This document shows positions 18,205-27,226 of a stretch of DNA of 64,000 nt, in pieces. This DNA comes from Rhodospirillales bacterium BBD 1991-14 (GTDB taxonomy: Bacteria; Pseudomonadota; Alphaproteobacteria; Kiloniellales; Kiloniellaceae). The DNA is taken from the NCBI GenBank assembly GCA_001657395.1, contig LYSY01000003.1:496001-560000 (forward strand), given 5' to 3'. Position 1 is the stretch's first letter. The number at the start of each line of letters is the position of its first letter. The notes beneath the pieces were generated by a model. It was not told where the DNA came from. It did not search any database and saw nothing but the letters and a program-made list of their open reading frames with translations. A program made the translations under genes and the position numbers.

Positions 18205-19764
18205 ATGGCGGGGGAATCTTTCGCCGGCAGGGCCAAGAAGTGGCTCGTCAAGACCGCACTCAAGGCCGTGGTCGCGGTGCCGCCGCTGCATCGCCGTCTG
18301 AACCGGAAACTCATCAACTCCTATGCCTATGCCGCCGGCCTGCGTCCGCGCCCGTTTTCCATGGCGGCGCCCTATACCACCTGGCGCGGGCTGACCGACC
18401 GGCGTTACTCCGGGCGGCATATTCCGGAGGCCGAAGCCCACAACGCCGCCCTTCCCCCTCTGGAAGAGGTCGCGGCCCTGTTCCGCAAGACCGAGGACCG
18501 GCGGGCCAGCGATACCAGTCTGCTGTTTCCCTTTTTCGCCCAGTGGTTCACAGACAGCTTCCTGCGCACCAAGTGGAAGCACCCGGACGAACAGGACTTC
18601 GCCGAGAACGAGAGCAACCACGAGATCGATCTCTGCCAGATCTACGGGATCTCGGAAGAGCAGACCCACATGCTGCGCGCCGGCAAGGGCGGCCGGCTGA
18701 AAAGCCAGATGATCGACGGCGAGGAGTTTCCCGCACCGCTGTTCGAGGACCGCAACGGGCGGCTGGAGTTGCACCCGGACTTCACCGGTCTGTACAGCAA
18801 GGCGAACTTCGAGCGTGTCTTCGCCAATGCCGGCGATGCCCACAAGAAGACCTGCTTTGCCGTCGGCCTCGAGCACGGAAATTCGACCCTCGGCAACACC
18901 GTCATGAACACCCTCTTCCTGCGCGAGCACAACCGCATCGCCGGCATCCTTGCCCGGGCCCATCCGGATTGGGACGACGAGCGCCTGTTCCAGACGGCGC
19001 GCAACGTCTGCATCGTGCTGCTGCTGAAGATCGTCATCGGCGACTACATCGTTCACATCGCGCCGGCCGACTTTCCGCTGATGGTCGTGCCCGGTATGGC
19101 GGAGCGGGAACGCTGGTACCGCACCAACTGGATCGCCGTCGAGTTCGCCCTGCTCTACCGCTGGCACGATCTCATTCCTGCAACGGTCTCCTTTGTAGGC
19201 GAGACCCGCGACTCCAGCGCCCTGCGGCACGGGAACGGCTGGTTGCTGGAGGTCGGCGTCGAGCGGGTCTGCCACGATGCCTGCCGCCAGCTTGCCGGCA
19301 AGATCACCCTCGGCAACACGCCTGACTTCCTGATGAAGGTGAAGGAAAGCAGCCTCGAAATGGCACGCGGCTGCGCGCTGGCGCCCTACAACGACTATCG
19401 CCGGCACTACGGCAAGGAGCCCGCGACGAGCTTCGAGGACCTCACCCGCGACCCGGTTCTGGCAAAGAAGCTCAAGGAGGTTTACGGCGACATCGACGCG
19501 CTGGAGTGGTTCGTCGGCATCTTCGCGGAGGCCTACGACGATGCGGAGATGATGGGCGACCTGCTGAAGACCATGGTCGCAAACGACGCCTTTACCCAGG
19601 CCCTCACCAACCCGCTGCTGGCCGAAGCGGTTTACAACGCCGACACCTTCTCGGCGGAGGGCCTTGAGATCATCGAGACCACCAGCCGCCTGGCCGACAT
19701 CATCGTCCGCAACACGGCCATCGCGGACGCCGGCAGCGTCGGTTTCAAGTACCGCGCCGCCTAG
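18205..19764 (+). CDS. Cyclooxygenase-like animal-type haem peroxidase
   Basis: A 519-residue bacterial member of the prostaglandin H synthase/alpha-dioxygenase superfamily. Alignment by eye to animal COX: FFAQWFTDSF (110-119), LFLREHNRIAGILARAHPDW (237-256), then EFALLYRWHDLIP (313-325) and YGDIDALE (427-434). The radical tyrosine (Y318) and proximal haem histidine (H321) are conserved, so oxygenase chemistry on fatty acids is plausible. The distal glutamine is Q113, but the distal histidine is Asp117, and COX Tyr355 corresponds to Ala288. Peroxidase activity may be weak or absent. There is no signal peptide or EGF domain. GGGGGAG lies upstream, and a LysR regulator precedes it. Confidence 0.85.
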   Translation: MAGESFAGRAKKWLVKTALKAVVAVPPLHRRLNRKLINSYAYAAGLRPRPFSMAAPYTTWRGLTDRRYSGRHIPEAEAHNAALPPLEEVAALFRKTEDRRASDTSLLFPFFAQWFTDSFLRTKWKHPDEQDFAENESNHEIDLCQIYGISEEQTHMLRAGKGGRLKSQMIDGEEFPAPLFEDRNGRLELHPDFTGLYSKANFERVFANAGDAHKKTCFAVGLEHGNSTLGNTVMNTLFLREHNRIAGILARAHPDWDDERLFQTARNVCIVLLLKIVIGDYIVHIAPADFPLMVVPGMAERERWYRTNWIAVEFALLYRWHDLIPATVSFVGETRDSSALRHGNGWLLEVGVERVCHDACRQLAGKITLGNTPDFLMKVKESSLEMARGCALAPYNDYRRHYGKEPATSFEDLTRDPVLAKKLKEVYGDIDALEWFVGIFAEAYDDAEMMGDLLKTMVANDAFTQALTNPLLAEAVYNADTFSAEGLEIIETTSRLADIIVRNTAIADAGSVGFKYRAA

Positions 19765-19779
19765 TCCGCGAGGGGCCGT

Positions 19780-20571
19780 CTAGTCGGGCACCGGTACCGT
19801 GTAGTTGAGGCCGAGGCGCCCGCCGTCGGCGTAGAGGGTCTGGCCGGTGATGTAGCTGGAATCAGTTGAGGCCAGGAAGACGGCGACGTTGCCCATCTCC
19901 TCCGGCTCGCCCAGGCGGCCCATGGGGGTGCGCGACATCAGGCGCTTCCAGGCCTCCGGATCGTCGTTCACCGCGCTTACCATGGGCGTGTTGATGGAGC
20001 CGGGGCCGACCGCGTTCACCCGCACGCCCTTGTCCGCCAGCGCCAGGGCCATCACCTTGGTGAGCTGGTTCACCCCGCCCTTGGCGACGCAGTAGGGGGT
20101 GATGCTGGGGATCGCCACCACCGCGTTGATCGACGACATGTTGATGATGGTGCCCTTGCTGCCGTCGCCGCGCGGGCTCTGTGCCACCATGCGGCGCGCC
20201 GCGGCCTGGCCGCAGAGGAAGACGCCCTTCAAGTTCACCCGGATGACGGCGTCGAAGTCCTCCTCGGTGAAGTCCAGGAAGTCGCCGGCCTTGACGATGC
20301 CGGCATTGGCCACCATGCAGTCGAGGCGCCCGAAGGCGGCCACCGCCGAGTCGACCAGCGCCTCCACCGCCGCCTTTTCGCCGACATCGCAGGCGACGAA
20401 GACCGCCTCCGCCCCCTCGGCCTGGAGGGCTTCCACCGCCGCCTCGCCCTGGTCGCAGTCGACGTCGGAGAGCACCACCTTGGCGCCCTCGGCGGCGAAG
20501 CGCTTGGCGCAGCCCAGCCCGATCCCCCCGGCCGCACCGGTCACCACCACCACCTGATCCTTCACACGCAT
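19780..20571 (-). CDS. SDR-family NAD(P)-dependent oxidoreductase
   Basis: A 263-residue classical short-chain dehydrogenase. It has the cofactor loop TGAAGGIGLGC, the NAG motif (VANAGIVKAG), the catalytic Ser in NMSSINA and the active-site YCVAK. An Asp after the second strand (LSDVDCDQG) suggests NAD preference. The terminal YADGGRLGLNY is normal for 3-oxoacyl/sugar dehydrogenases. It converges with the cyclooxygenase-like gene. The substrate is unknown. Confidence 0.87.
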   Translation of the reverse strand: MRVKDQVVVVTGAAGGIGLGCAKRFAAEGAKVVLSDVDCDQGEAAVEALQAEGAEAVFVACDVGEKAAVEALVDSAVAAFGRLDCMVANAGIVKAGDFLDFTEEDFDAVIRVNLKGVFLCGQAAARRMVAQSPRGDGSKGTIINMSSINAVVAIPSITPYCVAKGGVNQLTKVMALALADKGVRVNAVGPGSINTPMVSAVNDDPEAWKRLMSRTPMGRLGEPEEMGNVAVFLASTDSSYITGQTLYADGGRLGLNYTVPVPD

Positions 20572-20622
20572 GCCATAGATCCTCTTACTGTGCTTCGCAG
20601 GCCGCTCAACGGAGCAGCCGCT

Positions 20623-20720
20623 TCATCCTTCGAGGCGGGCCTCTAGCTCTCCTCAGGATGAGGTCACGTCGAAAGCCTCACCCTGAGGAGCGATCCGCAG
20701 GACCGCGTCTCGAAGGGCGA
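20623..20720. repeat. Dispersed palindromic repeat, copy 1
   Basis: A spacer element with nested inverted repeats: outer arms CCTTCGAG (20627-20634) and CTCGAAGG (20709-20716), inner arms CTCCTCAGG (20649-20657) and CCTGAGGAG (20682-20690). The same architecture and near-identical words recur at 57627-57725, so this is a dispersed family and not a single terminator. It lies between the SDR gene and prpE. Confidence 0.7.
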
Positions 20721-20770
20721 GGCAAGGCTCCTCGTGCGGCCTGTCAGATTACCCCTGGCTTTATAGCGTC

Positions 20771-22663
20771 TCAGCCGCCCTTGGGAAAACCGATGCCGGC
20801 CAGCGATTCGCGGATTTCGTCGAGGATCACCGGGTCGTCGATGGTGGCCGGGGTCTTGAAGTCCTCGCCGTCGGCGATCTTGCGCATGGTGGCGCGCAGG
20901 ATCTTGCCGGAGCGGGTCTTGGGCAGGCGCTTGACCACCGTGGCGTTCTTGAAGGCCGCCACCGGGCCGATGCGGTCGCGCACCATCTGCACCACCTCGT
21001 CGGTGACCGCACCGTCGCCGGCCCCGGCCTTCAGCACCACGAAGCCGACCGGAAGCTGGCCCTTCAGGCTGTCGGCGACGCCGATGACGGCGCATTCGGC
21101 GACGTCCGGGTGGGCGGCCAGCACCTCCTCCATCGCACCGGTGGAAAGCCGGTGGCCAGCGACGTTGATGATGTCGTCGGTGCGCGCCATGACGTGGACA
21201 TAGCCGTCCTCGTCGATGATGCCGGCGTCGCCGGTCTCGTAGTAGCCGGGGAAGTTGGCGAGGTAGGACTTGGTGTAGCGCTCCTTGGCGTTCCACAGCG
21301 TCGGGAAGGTGCCCGGCGGCATGGGCAGCTTGCCGGCCAGCGCGCCGATGGTGCCCGCCGGCACCTCATGCCCCTCGGAGTCCAGAACTTTCAGGTCCCA
21401 GCCCGGCATGGGGCGGGTCGGCGAGCCCGGCTTCACCGGCAGAAGTTCGAGGCCCAGGCAGTTGGCGGCGATGGCCCAGCCGGTCTCGGTCTGCCACCAG
21501 TGATCGATCACCGGCACCTGCAGTTTCTCTTCCGCCCAGGCCAGAGTGTCCGGGTCGCAGCGCTCGCCGGCCAGGAAGAGGGCGCGGAAGTGGCTGAGGT
21601 CGTACTGCCCGATGTAATCGCCCTCCGGGTCCTGCTGGCGGATGGCGCGGAAGGCCGTGGGCGCGGTGAAGAGGCTGACCGCCCTGTGCTGGCTGATCAC
21701 CCGCCAGAAGGCGCCGGGGTCGGGCGTGCCCACGGGCTTGCCCTCGTAGAAGATCGTGGTGGCGCCGTGCAATAGCGGCCCGTAGACGATGTAGGAATGG
21801 CCGACCACCCAGCCGACGTCGGAGGCCGACCAGTACACCTCGCCGGGATCGATGTTGTAGAGGTTCTTCATCGTCCACTTCAGCGCCACCGCGTGCCCGC
21901 CGTTGTCGCGCACGATGCCCTTGGGCTGGCCGGTGGTGCCGGAGGTATAGAGGATGTAGAGCGGATCGGTGGCGGCCACCGGCACGCAAGGGTGCGGCGC
22001 GGCCGCCGCCACGGCCTCGCCCCAGTCCTCGTCGCGCCCCGCCGTCAGCGCGGCCGTGGCCTGCGGGCGCTGCAGGATGAGGCAGGTGTCAGGCTTGTGG
22101 GAGGCCATGTCGATGGCGGCATCCAGCAGCGGCTTGTACTCGATGACCCGGTTGACCTCGATCCCGCAGGAGGCGGAGAGGATGGCCTTGGGCGCGGCAT
22201 CGTCGATGCGCGTCGCCAGCTCGTTGGCGGCAAAGCCCCCGAAGACCACGGAGTGGACGGCGCCCAGGCGCGCGCAGGCCAGCATGGCAACGGCGGCCTC
22301 GGGCACCATGGGCATGTAGACGATGACCCGGTCGCCCTTGGCGACGCCACGCGCCGCCAGCGCCCCGGCCAGCCGCGCCACCTGGTCCTGCAGTTCGGCG
22401 TAGGTGATGCTGCGGATCGTGTCGGTCACCGGGCTGTCGTAGATGATGGCCGCCTGCTCGCCCCGGCCGCCCTCGACGTGGCGGTCGACCGCGTTGTGGC
22501 AGGTGTTCAGCTCGCCGCCCGGGAACCAGCGGTAATAGGGCGGGTCGCTGTCGTCCAGCACCCGGTCCCAGGTCTTCGTCCAGTCGATCTCCGCCGCCGC
22601 CGCGGCCCAAAAGCCCTCCGGGTCGGCGGCCGCCGCCCGGTAAACCTCGTCGAAACGCCCCAT
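20771..22663 (-). CDS. prpE: Propionyl-CoA synthetase
   Basis: A 630-residue ANL-superfamily acyl-CoA ligase activating propionate (acetate or other short acids less well). An ACS N-terminal segment (YYRWFPGGELNTCHNAVDRH, about 43-62) precedes the P-loop YTSGTTGQPKG and the VYWSASDVGWVVGHSY stretch typical of PrpE. The catalytic lysine lies in the terminal motif PKTRSGKILR. The length fits PrpE (about 630) better than acetyl-CoA synthetase (about 650). The start at 22663 begins MGRFDEVY. No methylcitrate genes are adjacent, so propionyl-CoA may feed the methylmalonyl route elsewhere. Confidence 0.9.
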   Translation of the reverse strand: MGRFDEVYRAAAADPEGFWAAAAAEIDWTKTWDRVLDDSDPPYYRWFPGGELNTCHNAVDRHVEGGRGEQAAIIYDSPVTDTIRSITYAELQDQVARLAGALAARGVAKGDRVIVYMPMVPEAAVAMLACARLGAVHSVVFGGFAANELATRIDDAAPKAILSASCGIEVNRVIEYKPLLDAAIDMASHKPDTCLILQRPQATAALTAGRDEDWGEAVAAAAPHPCVPVAATDPLYILYTSGTTGQPKGIVRDNGGHAVALKWTMKNLYNIDPGEVYWSASDVGWVVGHSYIVYGPLLHGATTIFYEGKPVGTPDPGAFWRVISQHRAVSLFTAPTAFRAIRQQDPEGDYIGQYDLSHFRALFLAGERCDPDTLAWAEEKLQVPVIDHWWQTETGWAIAANCLGLELLPVKPGSPTRPMPGWDLKVLDSEGHEVPAGTIGALAGKLPMPPGTFPTLWNAKERYTKSYLANFPGYYETGDAGIIDEDGYVHVMARTDDIINVAGHRLSTGAMEEVLAAHPDVAECAVIGVADSLKGQLPVGFVVLKAGAGDGAVTDEVVQMVRDRIGPVAAFKNATVVKRLPKTRSGKILRATMRKIADGEDFKTPATIDDPVILDEIRESLAGIGFPKGG

Positions 22664-22910
22664 GATGCTTCCGCTCCCTGAATGCCCTGATGCCAGCCTT
22701 GCCCAGCTTGTCTTAGGCCCCCTTCCTGGAAGCCCAAGCATAGGCGGCTGAGGACGGAAACGAAAGCCGCCCGGCAGCCGGCGCCGGTCCATGCCGCTCT
22801 GCGACAAAACGCCCCGGGCCCCCGGTTTCTCTCGCAAATCTAATCCTGAGTGAATAACTCAGATATGCCGCAGGAACCGAACCATTCGAGCCAAAAAAGG
22901 ACCCCTTACC

Positions 22911-23618
22911 GTGCGCTACCTTCCCTATGCCGTGGGCGGCTTCATGCTGCTGCCCTTCGCCATCTGGCTTGCCTTCTGGAGCCTCTTTCCCGGGCCCAAG
23001 CACGGCCTGGACGTGCCGCTGGTGAGCGCCATGCTGGCCACCTCCATGCCGCTGGTGCTGTGGTTCTTTGTCGCCAACCTGGGCTTCCTCGCCAACTCCA
23101 TCGGCGGCGGCGACCAGTACGACCGGCCGGACTTCCGCCCCGTGCGCGGCCTCGTTGCCCTGCTGCCCTGGGCGGCGCTGGCGCTGGGGGTGCTGAGCCA
23201 GCCCTTCCTCTTCCTGCAGGGGGAGGTGAACGCGCTGATGCCGCTGCCGCTCCTCACCGGCGCGGCGATCTTCTTCGCCATCCGCCGGGGCGAACAGGCA
23301 CGCACCGCCGACCGCGCCCTCTGCAAGCCGGAGAGCAAACCGCAGGGAGCGCCGGCCGAAGAGGCTCCCGCCCGGCCCTCCGCCCTCGCCCGGCTCGGTG
23401 GTCTCTGCCTGAAGCTGGTCTATGCCGTGCCGCTGGCCGGCTGGCTGATCGAGGACGCAGTGAAGGGCCGCGAAAGCGCCAAGCTGTTCCTCGCGCTCAA
23501 TCTCTTCATCCTGGCGGCCGCGGCCGTGGCGGTCTTCGGCTACCCGGCCCTCATCGTGATGGCCCTGGCCCTGGTGCCGGTCGTCTTTGCCGGCATCTTC
23601 TGGACGACTTGGGCCTGA
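22911..23618 (+). CDS. Hypothetical integral membrane protein
   Basis: A 235-residue protein with about six transmembrane segments (about 5-25, 38-62, 82-103, 108-122, 192-207 and 212-232). A hydrophilic, proline-rich loop lies at 128-160 (KPQGAPAEEAPARPS). I do not recognise the family. The GTG start follows an AAGGA. The last 64 codons are duplicated at 26476-26670. Because the intact copy is here, this is the parent gene. Confidence 0.65.
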   Translation: MRYLPYAVGGFMLLPFAIWLAFWSLFPGPKHGLDVPLVSAMLATSMPLVLWFFVANLGFLANSIGGGDQYDRPDFRPVRGLVALLPWAALALGVLSQPFLFLQGEVNALMPLPLLTGAAIFFAIRRGEQARTADRALCKPESKPQGAPAEEAPARPSALARLGGLCLKLVYAVPLAGWLIEDAVKGRESAKLFLALNLFILAAAAVAVFGYPALIVMALALVPVVFAGIFWTTWA

Positions 23619-23654
23619 AAACCAGGTGGGCCTGAAAACCAGGTGGGCCTGAAA
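23611..23654. repeat. 17-bp tandem repeat over the stop codon
   Basis: The unit GGGCCTGAAAACCAGGT is repeated at 23611-23627, 23628-23644 and partly 23645-23654. The first copy contains the stop codon of the membrane-protein gene, so the array has grown from its 3' end. Confidence 0.8.
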
Positions 23655-23738
23655 GCGGCCCGGCACCGAGCCATCCCAAAACCGCTGCCGGGCCGGGGAA
23701 ACCCCCGGCCCCTCGTGCTTCCGGAACGCCGGACGCGA

Positions 23739-23773
23739 CTGCCCGAACGCCGCTGCCCGAACGCCGCTGCCCG
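23739..23773. repeat. 14-bp tandem repeat
   Basis: Unit CTGCCCGAACGCCG at 23739-23752 and 23753-23766, plus half a copy to 23773. It lies in the non-coding spacer before the ATP-grasp gene. Confidence 0.75.
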
Positions 23774-23904
23774 CCCGGGACTCCGCCATTTACGCAAAGT
23801 TAAGCCGAAAGGCGCGAAGCTGATCGGCGGGAAATCGCGTAAACCGCCGGGCTGACCGGCTGAGGTCTCCGCGGCGTCCCACGGCGGGTCCGGAGGGCAG
23901 TGGG

Positions 23905-25137
23905 ATGAGCATCGCAGCGGGAAACGCTTCCAAGACTTCACCAGAGACGACCGATCACGCGGTCGAGCCGACGGACCCGAAAATCGGGCCCGCGGACGCC
24001 GACGCCAGGGCCCTTCAGGCCCAGGTAAGCCACGCCGTCGGCCGTGACCTGGCCGATTACGCGAATGCCAAGGTGGGCATTGCCGACTACCTGCGCCACG
24101 CGCAGAAGCAAAGCGGACGCGGGCCGCTCGAACTGGTGCGGGAGTACTACCGCCTCCATCGCGGCCCCGGCAAGATGACCTTGTCCGAGTACGTGCAGTA
24201 CGGCGTTTATGACCGCAAGCGCCACAGCCCGGAAGACCAGGCCCGCTTCATCACCAACAGCCTGCATTGGCCGATCACCCACGCCTGCTGCGACATGACC
24301 TGGCAGGCCACGACCGAGGACAAGTGGCTCTGCTCTCACATTCTGTCGCAATCGCAGATCCGGGTGCCCGAAACCCTGGCGGTGATCGACAAGACCGAGC
24401 GCGCCTATCCCAAGACCCACAAGATCGCGACGGCCGGCGCGCTGCGCGACTTCCTGACATCGCAGGACGTCCTGCCCCTGTTCGGAAAGGAGAACCGCGG
24501 CATCTGCAGCTTCGGCGCCTTCCTCGTCGAAGCGGCCGACGCGGACGGCATGATCCTGAAGGGGCAGGGTCGCATCGGCTATGAAGCCTGCATGGACCAA
24601 CTTATCGGCGCGACGCCTTACCTGCTGCAGCGGCTGGAGCGCAACCACGGCTTCTTCGACCGCTACACCGACGGCCTCGCCACCGTGCGCGTCTGCATCC
24701 TGCTGGACGGGGACGGCATCAAGATCCCCTTCGCCGTCCTCAAGCTGCCGGCGCCCGGGACGGTGGCGGACAGCTTCTGGCGCCCCGGCAATCTCGCCTG
24801 CAACCTCGACCCCGCGAGCGGCAGGATCGTCACCGCGCGGAGCAAGGACGCGCTCGGCACGACCGACCACGCGCTGCATCCGCAAAGCGACGCCCCGCTT
24901 GTCGGTGAGGCCTTGCCGCTGTGGCAGCCTCTGCTCGATTTGGCGCACGCCTGTGCGCCGGTCTTCGCCCCCGTGCGCTACCAGTCGATGGACATCGCCA
25001 TCACAGCGGACGGCCCGGTGCTGATCGAGATCAACACCGGCGGCGGCTTCGATCTTCCGCAGCTCGCCAGCGGTGTGGGCTTCCTGACCGACGAAGTCCG
25101 GAGCTTTTTCCGCGCCTGCGGATACAAAGCGCTCTGA
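23905..25137 (+). CDS. Sugar-transfer-associated ATP-grasp protein
   Basis: A 410-residue protein matching the ATP-grasp family often found beside polysaccharide or sugar-modification genes (PF14397). Its N-terminal 100 residues are helical (ELVREYYRLHRGPGKMTLSE). The ATP-grasp core carries ENRGICSFGAFLV and, near the end, SMDIAITADGPVLIEINTGG, where Glu and Asn would bind the two magnesium ions. Such enzymes ligate a carboxylate to an amine through an acyl-phosphate. A DegT aminotransferase gene follows in the same direction, which suggests a joint amino-sugar or amide pathway. Confidence 0.78.
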   Translation: MSIAAGNASKTSPETTDHAVEPTDPKIGPADADARALQAQVSHAVGRDLADYANAKVGIADYLRHAQKQSGRGPLELVREYYRLHRGPGKMTLSEYVQYGVYDRKRHSPEDQARFITNSLHWPITHACCDMTWQATTEDKWLCSHILSQSQIRVPETLAVIDKTERAYPKTHKIATAGALRDFLTSQDVLPLFGKENRGICSFGAFLVEAADADGMILKGQGRIGYEACMDQLIGATPYLLQRLERNHGFFDRYTDGLATVRVCILLDGDGIKIPFAVLKLPAPGTVADSFWRPGNLACNLDPASGRIVTARSKDALGTTDHALHPQSDAPLVGEALPLWQPLLDLAHACAPVFAPVRYQSMDIAITADGPVLIEINTGGGFDLPQLASGVGFLTDEVRSFFRACGYKAL

Positions 25138-25249
25138 GCCCGGCGCCCTGAGTCAGCCGGCGCGGCGCGCCGGGTCCGGGCCGATCGGGGGTGCAGGTCC
25201 GGAGTTCCTGCAAAACCGGCGCTCCTGCAAAAAAAAAGGGAAAACCACC

Positions 25250-26464
25250 ATGTCCCCCAAAGCCGATGTCTACGATGCCGAGCCGATCCCGGAAGCGGCG
25301 CGCGCGGAGATCGAGGTCCTGCTCGCCAACGGAGACCTGTTCCGCTACCGCGCCGCGGCGGGCTCGCCGGTCGCAAAGCTGGAGGATGCCTTCGCGGCGT
25401 TCATGGGTGTACCCTTTGCGCTGGCCGTGAACTCCTGCTCTTCAGCCCTTTTCCTGTCGCTGAAGGCACTCGGGCTGGAACCGGGCGACCGGGTGCTGAT
25501 CCCGGCCTTCACCTTCTCCGCGGTTCCCTCATCCATCGTTCACGCGGGCTGCCAGCCGGTCCTGGTCGACGTCGGCGCGAACTACCGCATCGACATGCGC
25601 GATTTCGAAGCCAAACTGGAGGAGGACATCAAGGCGGTTGTGATCAGCCACATGCGCGGCCACACCTCCGACATGGACGCGATCATGGCGCTCTGCGGGG
25701 CGCGCGGCATCCCGGTGATCGAGGACGCGGCCCATTCCCTCGGAACGCTCTGGTCGGGCCGCAGGATCGGCACCATCGGACGCATCGGCTGCTTCTCCTT
25801 CCAGTCCTTCAAGATGATGAACGGCGGCGAAGGCGGCATGCTGATCACCGAAGATCCGGACATCATTGCGCGGGCGGTGATCATGTCCGGCGCCTATGAG
25901 CATAACTGGAAGCAGCACCCCATCGCCCACGACCGCTGCCGCTTCTGGCAGAACAAGCTGCCGCTCTACAACATGCGCATGAACAATCTCTCCGCGGCGG
26001 TGGTGCGCCCGCAGATCGAGGAGGTGCCGCGGCGGGTGCGCGACGGCCGGGCCAACCACGACCATGTCGCCGCCCTGCTGAACGCCTCGCCGTGGCTGGA
26101 GGTTCCGGCGCCGCTGGAGCAGGAGTTGCGGGCCCCCGATTCGATCCAGTTCAATCTCCGCGGCTTCGACTCCGACGACGAGGTGAAGGCCTTCCAGCGC
26201 CGCGCCAACGAGAAGGGCGTTCCGGTTCAGGTCTTCGGGCTGTCGGAGGACAACGCCCGGGCCTTCTGGAACTGGCAGTTCATCGGCCCGCAGAAGAATC
26301 TGGAGCAGACACGGGCCATGCTGATGCGGGCCTGCGATGTCCGCCTGCCGGCGCGGCTGGGCCGTGCGGACCTGGATTTCATCGCCGGCGCCCTGCTGGA
26401 AGCAGCCGCCGCCGTGAAGAAAGCGAACCGCACCGCAGGTGATCCGCTGCGGGCCTTGGCCTGA
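25250..26464 (+). CDS. DegT/DnrJ/EryC1/StrS aminotransferase
   Basis: A 404-residue PLP enzyme of the sugar-aminotransferase family. The N-terminal sugar-nucleotide region has VNSCSSALFLSLKALGLEPG, which grips the cofactor phosphate. Motif FTFSAVPSSIVHAG follows. Asp159 in IEDAAHSLG contacts the pyridine ring, and the PLP lysine is Lys188 in FSFQSFKMMNGGEGG. Typical substrates are 3- or 4-keto sugar nucleotides or inosose. The ATP-grasp gene is 112 bp upstream. The stop codon touches the start of a duplicated membrane-gene fragment. Confidence 0.87.
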   Translation: MSPKADVYDAEPIPEAARAEIEVLLANGDLFRYRAAAGSPVAKLEDAFAAFMGVPFALAVNSCSSALFLSLKALGLEPGDRVLIPAFTFSAVPSSIVHAGCQPVLVDVGANYRIDMRDFEAKLEEDIKAVVISHMRGHTSDMDAIMALCGARGIPVIEDAAHSLGTLWSGRRIGTIGRIGCFSFQSFKMMNGGEGGMLITEDPDIIARAVIMSGAYEHNWKQHPIAHDRCRFWQNKLPLYNMRMNNLSAAVVRPQIEEVPRRVRDGRANHDHVAALLNASPWLEVPAPLEQELRAPDSIQFNLRGFDSDDEVKAFQRRANEKGVPVQVFGLSEDNARAFWNWQFIGPQKNLEQTRAMLMRACDVRLPARLGRADLDFIAGALLEAAAAVKKANRTAGDPLRALA

Positions 26465-26475
26465 GGCAGGTCGGG

Positions 26476-26670
26476 GCGCCGCTGGTCGGCTGGCTGATCG
26501 AGGACGCGGTGAAAGGCCGCGAAAGCGCCAAGCGGTTCCTCGCGCTCAACGTCTTCATCCTGGCGGCTGCGGCCGTGGCGGTCTTCGGCTATCCGGCCCT
26601 TATCGTGATAGCCCTCGCCCTGGTGCCGACCGTCTCCGCCGGCATCTTCTGGACCACCTGGGCTTACTAG
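26476..26670 (+). pseudogene. 3' remnant duplicate of the membrane-protein gene at 22911
   Basis: This stretch is close to identical, over about 190 bases, to 23427-23618. Translated in the matching frame it reads APLVGWLIEDAVKGRESAKR, then a transmembrane pair and AGIFWTTWAY, against VPLAGWLIEDAVKGRESAKL and AGIFWTTWA in the intact gene. It has no start codon and only the last quarter of the reading frame. Changes are mostly third-position, which suggests an old duplication kept under weak constraint. Its end overlaps the stop of the HAD gene. Confidence 0.8.
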
Positions 26671-27194
26671 AGGCGAGGCTTGGACGGCGGCGTCGAAGGC
26701 GGCGGAGCCGCACCCAGCAAGCAGTCCAGGACCTCGCCCCAGCTCTCAACGCGGGTGACGGCCGGCAGGTGGCGTGCATTGGCTGCCACCTCCGCCTCCT
26801 GCGGGCGGAAGAGCAGGCGGCTGGGCACGCTTTCCAGATAGCCCAACACTTCAAGACGGTCGTCGATGAAGTGTGTGATGCCCAGGTCCTTGCAGATCGG
26901 CGCCTTCTCATGGCGCTTGCGGCAGAAGTGCAGCTGCGCAGGATCGAGCCCCGTCCGGGCATAGACCAGATGATGGCTGAGCCACTCGCGGGTGCGCGCT
27001 TCCGTGCGGGCGCCGCACTTCGAGACCAGAAAGATGTTCTCGCCGAAGCGCGCGTCAGCCAGGCGCTGCAAAGCCTCGATTGCGCCCGGCAGGGCCGGGG
27101 TCTTCAGATAGTTGTCACTGAAGAACGAGGTGTCGGCCGCGGCACTTACGCCTTCGATGATGACGCCGCCGATATCGACGCCTAAACGTTCCAT
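26667..27194 (-). CDS. HAD-superfamily hydrolase-like protein
   Basis: A 175-residue haloacid-dehalogenase-fold protein. Motif I is GVDIGGVIIEG with the nucleophile Asp7; position +2 is Gly9, so the general acid Asp is absent, as in several HAD subgroups. Motif III lysine is likely Lys97 (CRKRHEKAP), and motif IV is HFIDDRLEVLGYL with Asp111-Asp112. There is no long cap domain. GGAG precedes the ATG. It is the last gene of the slipin/tRNA-like unit, suggesting a phosphatase role there; the substrate is unknown. Confidence 0.72.
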   Translation of the reverse strand: MERLGVDIGGVIIEGVSAAADTSFFSDNYLKTPALPGAIEALQRLADARFGENIFLVSKCGARTEARTREWLSHHLVYARTGLDPAQLHFCRKRHEKAPICKDLGITHFIDDRLEVLGYLESVPSRLLFRPQEAEVAANARHLPAVTRVESWGEVLDCLLGAAPPPSTPPSKPRL

Positions 27195-27226
27195 TTCTTT
27201 TCTCCATTCATAAACTCTGCCAGCAG

